Shown here: piece after piece, positions 1 through 6,135 of the stretch
Position numbering within the stretch: position 1 is the stretch's first letter
Layout of the letters: each line of letters starts with the position of its first letter
Assembly (NCBI GenBank): GCA_030446525.1
Contig: JAUJNC010000157.1
Location: 1-10,048 of the forward strand
Reading direction: 5' to 3'
Length of the DNA stretch: 10,048 nt
Source: Armatimonadaceae bacterium
GTDB lineage: Bacteria > Armatimonadota > Armatimonadia > Armatimonadales > Armatimonadaceae
Program-made: the position numbers and the translations under genes
Notes under the pieces: model-generated
Told to the model about the DNA's origin: nothing
Databases searched by the model: none
What the model saw: only the letters and a program-made list of their open reading frames with translations

Positions 1-1052
1 CGGGCGAGCAGGTCCGCGCCGAAGTCGCCGCGGAAGTCGCGCCAGACCGTGTGGATGTGGTTGGCGTTGTTCTGCGTGTTGTCGTACTCGATGAGGAAGG
101 TGGGACCCAGTACGCGGTAGTAGTGCCCCTGGCCCGGCTCCAGGCCGCCCATCCAGGCGAACTTGACCTCGTCCAAGCCCGCGCCGCGGATCCTTTCCAG
201 GCGCCGCTGGGCGACCGCGCGCGGCATGGCGTCCGCGTAGACCCGGATGAGGGCGAGCAGCAACCCCTTCTGTTCCCCGTGCAGACGCCGATGGGCGATC
301 CCCCGGCCGTCCTCGATCGCCGCCCGGCGCCGTGCGCCCGTGAGGATGTCGCGCGGGGCCGTCGCGCCGAGGACCGCCTCTCTCTTCTGTTGCTCGTCCA
401 GCGACTTGACGAGCGCGCGCGCCAGATCTTCTTCGGCCTCCAGCACCCGCGTGCCCCGCAACGGCCCCGACGCGACGCGGGCCGGGTTGGCCCCGAGGAA
501 CTGGGGGCTGTCCCCGATCACCTTGCCGTCCACGACGGTCCAGTTGAGCGAGATATGATGCCCCTCGTAGCGACAGCCCCACGGCCCGGCAGCCGAGGGC
601 GTGCCGAACAGGGTGAAGTAAAACAGCTCCGGATCACGCGACGGGTTGCCACCCTCCCGTTCGCGCAGGATCGGCTCCAGCGCCCGGATCGCCTCCACCT
701 TGCGGTAACCCTGCGCGCTCAGGCCCTCCCGGAGCAGGTCCAGCGCGGCTTTCCGCTGCGCCTCGTTCAGGGCTTTGAAGGGGATGCCGCTGCGCTCCCG
801 GGGAACGAAATGCCAGTTCAGGCGCTCGTCGGAGTCGAAGGCAAGCCTTGCCTTGCCCCGCTGCTCGGCGTCGAGAGTGGCCAGGAACGCGTTTGCCGCG
901 CGCAGCAGTGGCGTCTGCAGTGGCGTCTGCTGTGCGCTCGCCGCCCCTTCTTTGGGGGGCGCGGCGGATTTCTCCTTGCCCGGGGCGGAGCCGAGTACCA
1001 GCACGGCGCTGCCGGCCACGAAGGCGAGCAAAGCTGCAACGGGGTGTTTCAT
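1..1052 (-). CDS. DUF3500 family exported protein (C-terminus cut by window edge)
   Basis: The protein is read from an ATG at 1052 down to the window edge, giving 350 codons with no stop. Residues 1-21 look like a signal peptide (MKHPVAALLAFVAG then hydrophobic), so export is likely. A Pro/Ala/Lys-rich linker follows to about residue 45. The rest matches my memory of the DUF3500 family: LNWHFVP (78-84), a GY.K helix pair, a WG.RYEGHHISLN segment (about 158-170), FLGANPA (185-191) and a distal NHIHTVWRDF stretch near the edge. The His-rich GHH and HIH motifs could bind metal, but no reaction is established for the family, so I give none. The usual end of the family lies only slightly beyond, so few residues are missing. 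An AGGAG Shine-Dalgarno lies 7-8 bases before the start. The gene follows the propeller gene by 27 bases and is probably its operon partner. Confidence 0.88.
   Translation of the reverse strand, partial: MKHPVAALLAFVAGSAVLVLGSAPGKEKSAAPPKEGAASAQQTPLQTPLLRAANAFLATLDAEQRGKARLAFDSDERLNWHFVPRERSGIPFKALNEAQRKAALDLLREGLSAQGYRKVEAIRALEPILREREGGNPSRDPELFYFTLFGTPSAAGPWGCRYEGHHISLNWTVVDGKVIGDSPQFLGANPARVASGPLRGTRVLEAEEDLARALVKSLDEQQKREAVLGATAPRDILTGARRRAAIEDGRGIAHRRLHGEQKGLLLALIRVYADAMPRAVAQRRLERIRGAGLDEVKFAWMGGLEPGQGHYYRVLGPTFLIEYDNTQNNANHIHTVWRDFRGDFGADLLA
905..928. repeat. two tandem 12-bp copies inside the DUF3500 gene
   Basis: The 12-base unit GCAGTGGCGTCT occurs twice back to back at 905-916 and 917-928. 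On the coding (minus) strand it adds a duplicated four-residue QTPL unit to the linker between the signal peptide and the DUF3500 domain. The length is a multiple of three, so copy-number change would not disturb the frame. Confidence 0.8.
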
Positions 1053-1079
1053 GGTCGTTCTCCTAACCTCCCTGCGTAC

Positions 1080-2138
1080 CTACGGGCCTGGGACACCCGG
1101 CGCCGGTGTCTGCTGTCCTTTCGGGGCGACGGGCGCGAAGTCGCTCACCGGCAGCCGGAAAAGATCGCGCTGTTCATTGGTGACGATCAGGCTGTCGTTG
1201 CCGTCGAAGCACACCGCCTCGCACTGCCGGGCGTTCGTGAAGACCAGCCGCCGCGCCCTGCCGGAAAGGAACCGGTCCCCCGACCGCGGCGCGTCGAAGA
1301 GCCACACCGACTGGACCGGCCCCTGACAAAGCACGGCCAGCGTCCTGCCGTCGGGGGACAGGTCGGCGGCGGTGACCCAGCCGCCCAGGTCGGGGTGCGA
1401 ATCCACCCTGGTCAGGACGTTCACCCGGTCGGTGTGGGCCGTGTCCAGGCGGTACAGGTTGGCGCCGGCTTCGGGGACGTCGATCTTGCCCGAGGCGCGG
1501 TGTTTGGTCACGAAGTACAGCTTGCCGCGGGACGCGAAAACCGCCTCGCAGTCGAAGTGCCACCGGTCGCCCGGGAAGGCATCCTGGTCGGCGTACGCCA
1601 CGGGCAGCCACTTCAGGGGGCGGGCCCGGTCGGTCGCCTCCGGGTTGGGCTCGGTCACGACGTACACCCCGAGGTCCCGGCGGGCGTTTCCGTTGTTGCC
1701 CACGTCGGCGATGTAGAGGGTGTCGCCGTCGACGGCGATATCCTCCCAGTCGGAGTTGGCGGCCATGTCGATGCGCACGCCCGGGTACGCCTTTTTGCCC
1801 TCGACCGCAGGCGCCCCGGCGAAGAAATCCCCGGCCAGCCACGGGGGCATCACGACGCCGCCGTCGGCCCGGATCGCGAACAGGCGCGGCTCGTCGCCGC
1901 TGTCGTTGTGGACCCAGTAAACGCCGGGGTAGCGGCGGCTCTTGACGATGCCGCTCATCTCCGAGAGCGGTTCATGCGCGACCTGTGCGGCCGGCGTCAG
2001 CGCCCGCACCGGAGCGGCGCTGCCCTGCGCCGGCCGGGGCGCCGTGCCCTGTCCGCTCTGCGCACGGGTGGGAAGCGGGGCCGCCGCCAGCGCCGCCAGC
2101 GCCAGGGTGGCTGCCCATCGCCCGGATACTTTCTTCAT
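1080..2138 (-). CDS. exported beta-propeller-like protein of unknown function
   Basis: This is a 352-residue protein. Residues 1-26 form a signal peptide: MKK, a hydrophobic Ala/Leu core, then a likely cleavage at TRA-Q. A Pro/Ala/Gly-rich linker runs to about residue 50. The remainder resembles a beta-propeller of the kind found in SdiA-regulated or esterase-like phytase-fold proteins. It has SGIVKSRRYPGVYWVHNDSG (62-81), DWEDIAVDGDTLYIADVGNN (130-149), DCEAVF (196-201), ADLSPDGRTLAVL (258-270) and QCEAVCFDGNDSLIVTNE (305-322). The repeated Asp/Glu-rich turns suggest metal binding. The substrate is unknown. The ATG at 2138 has an AGGAG Shine-Dalgarno seven bases upstream. The stop (TAG, 1080-1082) is 27 bases before the DUF3500 start, so the two are probably co-transcribed. 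The fold call is from motif pattern, not from a search. Confidence 0.85.
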   Translation of the reverse strand: MKKVSGRWAATLALAALAAAPLPTRAQSGQGTAPRPAQGSAAPVRALTPAAQVAHEPLSEMSGIVKSRRYPGVYWVHNDSGDEPRLFAIRADGGVVMPPWLAGDFFAGAPAVEGKKAYPGVRIDMAANSDWEDIAVDGDTLYIADVGNNGNARRDLGVYVVTEPNPEATDRARPLKWLPVAYADQDAFPGDRWHFDCEAVFASRGKLYFVTKHRASGKIDVPEAGANLYRLDTAHTDRVNVLTRVDSHPDLGGWVTAADLSPDGRTLAVLCQGPVQSVWLFDAPRSGDRFLSGRARRLVFTNARQCEAVCFDGNDSLIVTNEQRDLFRLPVSDFAPVAPKGQQTPAPGVPGP

Positions 2139-2193
2139 CGGCTGTCTCCTGACAACGTCGTGTGGTGATGTCTGCCTTGCCATGCCGCCAAGT

Positions 2194-2199
2194 AGTATA
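2194..2199 (-). promoter_or_regulatory. putative -10 element for the propeller/DUF3500 unit
   Basis: On the minus strand the hexamer TATACT lies about 56 bases before the ATG at 2138, in an otherwise GC-rich gap. There is no recognisable -35 at 16-18 bases spacing; that place is occupied by the right-hand portion of an inverted repeat. A factor-dependent promoter is possible but not shown. Confidence 0.4.
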
Positions 2200-2208
2200 C
2201 CCTCTTTA

Positions 2209-2244
2209 CCGAAGCGCGCGCCCTTGTACAGCCTCGCGCTTCGG
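2209..2244. repeat. 10-bp perfect inverted repeat in divergent intergenic region
   Basis: CCGAAGCGCG at 2209-2218 is matched exactly by its reverse complement CGCGCTTCGG at 2235-2244, with 16 bases between them that include the small palindrome TGTACA (2225-2230). The centre-to-centre distance of the arms is 26 bases. It covers where a -35 for the minus-strand promoter at 2194-2199 should be. It could be an operator or an RNA hairpin; the sequence alone does not decide. Confidence 0.55.
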
Positions 2245-2257
2245 GAAGGACAACACA

Positions 2258-2298
2258 CGCCCGCGGGCGAACGTAAGGGTGACTGGCCCCACGGGGCC
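2258..2298. other. two further short palindromes upstream of the Uma2 gene
   Basis: CGCCCGCGGGCG at 2258-2269 is a perfect 12-bp palindrome. GGCCCC at 2285-2290 pairs with GGGGCC at 2293-2298 across two bases. In GC-rich DNA such short palindromes arise by chance fairly easily. Together with the repeat at 2209-2244 they fill much of the 228-base gap between the divergent genes. I see no clear plus-strand promoter in the gap. Confidence 0.35.
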
Positions 2299-2366
2299 GT
2301 CGGCAAGGAGACGACACGCGCCGCAGCCCGCTGCGTGATCGTACTGTTGCCCGCTGGGAGGTTTGC

Positions 2367-2981
2367 ATGACCCAGATTTTGGCCGATACCAAGCTCTCGC
2401 CGCTCGTCCTGCACACGCGACCGGCTCTCGAGATGAGCGACACACAGTTCTTCGAGTTCTGCCAGCTCAACCGCGACCTGCGCATCGAGCAGAGTGCCGA
2501 GGGGGATCTGATCATCATGGCACCGACAGGAGGGGAAACAGGCGACCGCAATGCCGAGCTGACCACGCAGTGTCGTCTCTGGGCCAAGAAGGATGGTGCG
2601 TGCGTCGCCTTCGACTGCTCGACCGGTGTTATACTCCGCCATGTCGCGCAACGCTCTCCCGATGCGTCGTGGGTCGTACGATCGCGTCTTGCCGCGCTCA
2701 CACCGGAGCAAAAGCAGCGATTTTTGCCGCTTTGCCCCGACTTCGTGGTCGAGCTGCGCTCGCCATCGGACAGTCTCACGGACGCACAGGAAAAGATGCG
2801 CGAGTACATGGACAACGGCGCGCGTCTGGGCTGGCTGATTGATCCGGTGGAGCGACGGGTCCATGTCCACCGGCCAGGCGTCGCCGTCGACGTTCTGAAT
2901 GAAGCTAACACCATCTCCGGCGACCCGGAACTTCCCGGCTTCGTACTCCAACTTCAGGACATTTGGACGCCAAGTTTTTGA
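2367..2981 (+). CDS. Uma2 family (DUF820) putative restriction-endonuclease-like protein
   Basis: This is a 204-residue protein, a normal length for the family, which has a PD-(D/E)XK nuclease fold and is often found in many copies in cyanobacteria and other phyla. Visible family marks are the start of the core at SDTQFFEFCQLN (24-35), a strand-rich GDLIIMAPTGGETGDRN (46-62), RSPDASWV (97-103) with Asp99, CPDFVVELRSPSD (123-135) with Asp125 and Glu129, EKMREYMDNGARLGWLIDP (142-160) with Lys143, and a C-terminal PGFVLQLQDIW. Asp99, Asp125 and Glu129 are the expected metal-binding and catalytic residues, so the protein looks intact. The biological role of the family is not settled. GGGAGG lies five bases before the ATG at 2367. 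It stands alone: the next gene has its own promoter. Confidence 0.9.
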   Translation: MTQILADTKLSPLVLHTRPALEMSDTQFFEFCQLNRDLRIEQSAEGDLIIMAPTGGETGDRNAELTTQCRLWAKKDGACVAFDCSTGVILRHVAQRSPDASWVVRSRLAALTPEQKQRFLPLCPDFVVELRSPSDSLTDAQEKMREYMDNGARLGWLIDPVERRVHVHRPGVAVDVLNEANTISGDPELPGFVLQLQDIWTPSF

Positions 2982-3019
2982 CCCTGGACGCTTCCCCGGC
3001 CGAGCGTTCTCCGTGATCC

Positions 3020-3049
3020 TTGACAGCCCCCGTCCGCGTCGTCTATACT
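3020..3049 (+). promoter_or_regulatory. sigma70-type promoter of the pduO-bcp-tkt operon
   Basis: TTGACA at 3020-3025 and TATACT at 3044-3049 are separated by 18 bases. The -35 is a perfect consensus and the -10 differs from it in one base. Transcription would start near 3056-3057, about 30 bases before the ATG at 3087. This is the clearest promoter in the window and suggests housekeeping-level expression of the operon. Confidence 0.85.
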
Positions 3050-3056
3050 TCCCGGT

Positions 3057-3076
3057 GGGATTACGGGTAAAATCCC
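3057..3076 (+). promoter_or_regulatory. small hairpin at the predicted 5' end of the pduO transcript
   Basis: GGGATT (3057-3062) can pair with AATCCC (3071-3076) around an eight-base loop. This falls exactly where the transcript from the promoter at 3020-3049 should begin. Only a weak GAG (3077-3079) stands in for a Shine-Dalgarno before the ATG at 3087. The leader is far too short for a cobalamin riboswitch, so I do not call one. A 5'-end stabilising stem is possible. Confidence 0.35.
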
Positions 3077-3086
3077 GAGCGACGCC

Positions 3087-3682
3087 ATGAAGATTTACAC
3101 CGGCACGGGAGACACGGGCGAGACGGGCTTGTACGGCGGCGAGCGGGTCGGCAAGGACAACGTCCGCGTGGAGGCCTACGGGACGGTGGACGAAGCCAAC
3201 GCGGCGCTCGGCGTCGCCGCCGCTCATCTGCGGGACGCGGAGGTAAAAGCCGTGGTCACGCAGCTCCAGAACGAGCTGTTCGAGGTGGGGGCCGATCTGG
3301 CGACGCCGCTCGCGCGCGAGCGGGCGGCGGGCAAAGGTTTGGTGCCCCGCATCGAGGCGCGCCATGCGGTCGCTCTGGAGAACCTCATCGACGGGTTCGA
3401 GGCCGGGCTGCCGCCGCTGCGCCGGTTCATCCTGCCGGGGGGCGGCGCCGGGGCCGCCGCGCTGGTTCACGCCCGCGCGGTCGCCCGCCGCGCCGAGCGG
3501 CGCACGGCGGCCTTGTGCGCGCCGCGGCCGATGACGTGAACCCGGAAGTGCTGCGCTACCTGAACCGGCTGGCGGACCTGCTGTTCGTGCTGGCCCGCGC
3601 CGAAAACCACCGCGCCGGGGCCGGCGACGTTCCCTGGTCACGGCCGGACACCGCACAAGAAGGAGGAGCCTCCCATGGCTGA
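3087..3682 (+). CDS. PduO-type ATP:cob(I)alamin adenosyltransferase, frameshifted near 3511-3515
   Basis: The enzyme transfers adenosyl from ATP to cob(I)alamin, making coenzyme B12. The N-terminus carries the family signature KIYTGTGDTGETGLYGG (2-18), which binds ATP, then VEAYGTVDEANAALG (28-42). FILPGG and AVARRAERR follow near residues 114-137. The opening frame then stops at 3539. In the next frame the family's C-terminus continues: VRAAADDVNPEVLRYLNRL, then DLLFVLARAENHRAG, to a TGA at 3680-3682. Restoring one base near 3511-3515 (for example CC to CCC, giving AALVRA) gives a normal protein of about 198 residues. The stop overlaps the next ATG by eight bases, implying translational coupling. 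Because both sides of the shift are well conserved, a sequencing error or very recent mutation is more likely than old decay. No strong ribosome site is seen. Confidence 0.88.
3660..3668 (+). promoter_or_regulatory. strong Shine-Dalgarno for the peroxiredoxin gene
   Basis: AAGGAGGAG lies inside the 3' end of the adenosyltransferase gene, with GGAGG ending eight bases before the ATG at 3675. It fixes the peroxiredoxin start even though that gene's frame is broken downstream. Confidence 0.75.
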
Positions 3683-4169
3683 TAGTGACACCCCGCCGTC
3701 TCCACCCACTATGAGGGGCGCGCCCGCGCCGAGCTCTGGTCTGCCCCGCAGGTCGGCGACGGCCCCATACGCCTTTCCGACTACCGCGGAAAGAGCGCCG
3801 TGGTGCTGTATTTTTACCCCAAGGACGACACGCCCGGCTGCATGACCGAGTCCTGCACGTTCCGCGACATGGCGGGCGAGAGTATGCGTGGAGGCCGGCG
3901 CCGTCATCCTGGGCGTCTCGCTCGATGACGTCGACTCACACCGGCGGTTCGCGGACAAGTACGCGCTGCCCTTCCCGCTGCTGGCGGACACGGACGCGAA
4001 GGTTTCCACCGCCTACGGGGTATACAAAGAGAAGAACCTGTACGGGAAAAGAGTGCATGGGCACCACGTTCGTCATCGACCGCAACGGCGCCGTCGCGAA
4101 GGTGTTCCCGCGCGTCAAGGTGGACCAGCACGGTGACGAGGTGCTCGCTTCCTGCGCGAAAATACGTAG
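3675..4169 (+). pseudogene. bcp: Bcp/PrxQ-type thiol peroxiredoxin, interrupted by four frame changes
   Basis: Bcp enzymes reduce peroxides with a thioredoxin partner. The protein is readable only by switching frames. MADSDTPPS through GAPAP is in the first frame. A base is missing near 3731, after which [31 protein letters not shown] and [12 protein letters not shown] follow. There is a net +1 at 3881-3890, then [20 protein letters not shown] and ADTDAKVSTAYGVYKEKNLYGK. An extra A in the run 4047-4050 precedes MGTTFVIDRNG and VAKVFPRVKVDQHGDEVLA. A base is missing at 4147-4149 before FLRENT and the TAG at 4167-4169. The peroxidatic Cys (codon 3839-3841) and resolving Cys (3854-3856, five residues on) are present, as expected for Bcp. 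The repaired length of about 165 residues is normal for the family. Conservation on every side of each shift suggests sequence error; otherwise it is a recent pseudogene. Its start overlaps the previous stop and its end is 24 bases before tkt. Confidence 0.88.
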
Positions 4170-4193
4170 AGTAGAACAGAGGACAACAAACAC

Positions 4194-6024
4194 ATGGCTG
4201 ACCAGGCACAGATATGGCACGATCTGTCGCAGATGCTGCGCGCCGATTCGATCCGCTCCACCACCGAGGCCGGATCCGACACCCTCCTCCGCGATGTCGG
4301 CGGCCGACCTGATGGCGGTGCTGCTGGCGCGGCACCTGCGCTACGACTTCGACAACCCCGCCCTGCCCAACAACGACCACCTCATCTTATCCAAAGGCCA
4401 CGCCGCCCCCGTGCTGTACGCCCTGTACAAGGCGGCGGGGGCGATAACCGACGACGAGCTGCTCAGCCTGCGCCAGTTCGGCTCGCGGCTGGAAGGGCAC
4501 CCGACGCCGGAGATCCCCTGGGTGGACGCGGCCACCGGCTCGCTGGGGCAGGGGCTTCCCGTCGGGGTGGGGATTGCGCTGGAAGGCAAGTACCTGTCCA
4601 AGCTGCCCTTCAAGGTGTGGGTGGTTTTGGGCGACTCCGAGATGGCGGAAGGCTCCGTCTGGGAGGCGTTCAACACCGCCTCGCACTACGAGCTGGATAA
4701 CCTGATCGCCATTATCGACGTCAACCGCCTGGGACAGCGCGGCCCCACGATGCTCGCGTGGCACACCGAGATCTACGCCGAGCGCGCCCGCGCCTTCGGC
4801 TGGCACGCCATCGTCGTGGACGGCCACGACTGCGCCGCGATCGACCAGGCCTACGCCGAGGCCAGGGGCGCCGGCAAGCCCGCCTGCATCGTCGCCAAAA
4901 CGCAAAAGGGGCACGGGGTGTCCTTCGTGGCCGACGTGGAAGGCATGCACGGCAAGGCGCTCAAGCCGGACGAGGCACAGCGCGCGCTGGCGGAGCTCAA
5001 GGCGCCGGCCGATCTGATCGTCAAGCCGCAAAAGCCGGAGGACAAGATCCCGGCGCCCCTGCCCCCCGCGCGGCCGTTCCAGGCGCCCGCCTATGAGAAG
5101 GGGTCCGAGATGGCGACCCGCCAGGCCTACGGCGACGCCCTGAAGGCGCTCGGGGCCGCCAACCCGAACGTGGTCGTCCTGGACGGCGAGGTGTCCAACT
5201 CGACGTTCGCGGAGATCTTCAAGAAGGCGTACCCGGACCGCTTCTTCGAGATGTACATCGCCGAGCAGCAGATGGTCAGCGCCGCGCAGGGGATGGCGGC
5301 GCGCGGCAAAGTGGCGTTCGCGTCCACGTTCGCCGCCTTCCTGGCCCGCGCCTACGACCAGATCCGGATGGCGGCCATCTCGCGCGCGGACCTGCGCCTG
5401 TGCGGGTCGCACGCGGGCGTGTCCATCGGCGAGGACGGCCCGTCACAGATGGCGCTCGAAGACCTGGCGATGTTCCGCGCCGTCTGCGGGAGCACCGTCC
5501 TTTACCCCTCCGACGCCCCGTCGACGGTGCATCTGGTCGCCGCCATGGCCGAATGCGAGGGCATCTCCTACCTGCGCTCGACCCGCGAGAAGACGCCCGT
5601 GCTGTACGATGCGAAGGAAACGTTCCCGATCGGCGGCTCCAAAACGCTGCGCTCGTCGGAGGCGGACCGGGCAACCGTCATCGGGGCGGGGATCACCCTG
5701 CACGAGGCGCTCAAGGCGGCGGACGCCCTTCAAGGGGAGGGGATCGCCGTGCGCGTCATCGATCTGTACTCGGTCAAGCCGATCGACGCCGCCACGCTGC
5801 GCAAGGCGGCCGACGAGACCGGACACCTGGTCGTGGTCGAGGACCACTGGCGGGAAGGCGGTCTAGGGGATGCCGTTCTGGCCGCGCTGGCGGCCGACGG
5901 CGGGCAGGCGCCGCGTTTCACGCACTTGGCCGTGCGCGAGATGCCGCGCTCCGGCAAGCCGGACGAGCTCCTCGACCACTACGGCATCTCCGCAAAGCAT
6001 ATCGCCGAAGCGGTCCGGGCCTGA
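4194..6024 (+). CDS. tkt: transketolase (animal-type, single chain), frameshifted near 4278-4290
   Basis: Transketolase moves two-carbon ketol units between sugar phosphates in the non-oxidative pentose phosphate pathway, using thiamine diphosphate and Mg2+. From the ATG at 4194 (GAGG at 4179-4182) it reads MADQAQIWHDLSQMLRADSI up to EAGS. Two single-base losses near 4278-4290 then damage the conserved GHP motif. From 4294 the frame runs clean: MSAADLMAVLLARHLRYDFD, LSKGHAAPVLYALY, TGSLGQGLPVGVG, GDSEMAEGSVWEAFN (diphosphate and metal binding), DVNRLGQ and AFGWHAIVVDGHD. The second half has the pyrimidine-domain IAEQQMVSAAQGMA with its catalytic Glu, CGSHAGVSIGEDGPSQMALED, and a C-terminal domain ending ISAKHIAEAVRA. 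The repaired length is about 610 residues, which together with DVNRLGQ resembles the animal-type enzymes more than the roughly 660-residue E. coli type. Repair could read GHPSSAMSAADL by adding a G and a C. It is the last gene of the operon. Confidence 0.93.
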
Positions 6025-6064
6025 CTTACCCCCCGGGCACCCAGAGGGTGCCCGGGGGGTAGGT
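6024..6064. terminator. long hairpin between convergent tkt and carB genes
   Basis: Positions 6027-6042 and 6046-6061 form a perfect 16-bp GC-rich stem around the loop AGA. It continues through a T/G wobble to two more pairs at 6024-6025 with 6063-6064. It begins at the last base of the tkt stop codon. No T-run follows on either strand, so it is not a textbook intrinsic terminator. Its place between converging genes makes a two-way transcription stop or an mRNA 3'-end barrier the best reading. Confidence 0.75.
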
Positions 6065-6135
6065 CGGTGTGTGACGCCACACCAGATGGATCCGCGAAAG
6101 CAGCCCCGGGAGCGGCGGCGCCTGTTCCGCATTTT

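Noticed and set aside
51..2168. A 705-codon open frame on the plus strand opposite the propeller and DUF3500 genes
   Set aside because: It spans two well-supported genes on the other strand, is rich in Arg, Gly, Val and Pro without any domain, and has no ribosome site. It is a by-product of high GC.
2986..3009. A possible terminator hairpin after the Uma2 gene (GGACGCT with AGCGTTC)
   Set aside because: The stem has seven pairs including one G-U, a ten-base loop and no T-run, so it is too weak to call.
3050..3086. A cobalamin riboswitch in front of the adenosyltransferase gene
   Set aside because: The leader is only about 30 bases, far shorter than a riboswitch, and no B12-box is visible.
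3504..3550. Programmed ribosomal frameshifting in the adenosyltransferase gene
   Set aside because: There is no slippery heptamer or downstream pseudoknot that I can see, and the neighbouring genes show the same kind of break, which fits sequence error better.
4194..4700. A 168-codon frame starting at the transketolase ATG, taken as its own gene
   Set aside because: Only about the first 30 residues are transketolase-like. After the indels near 4278-4290 the product becomes Gly/Arg/Ala-rich filler while the true sequence continues in another frame.
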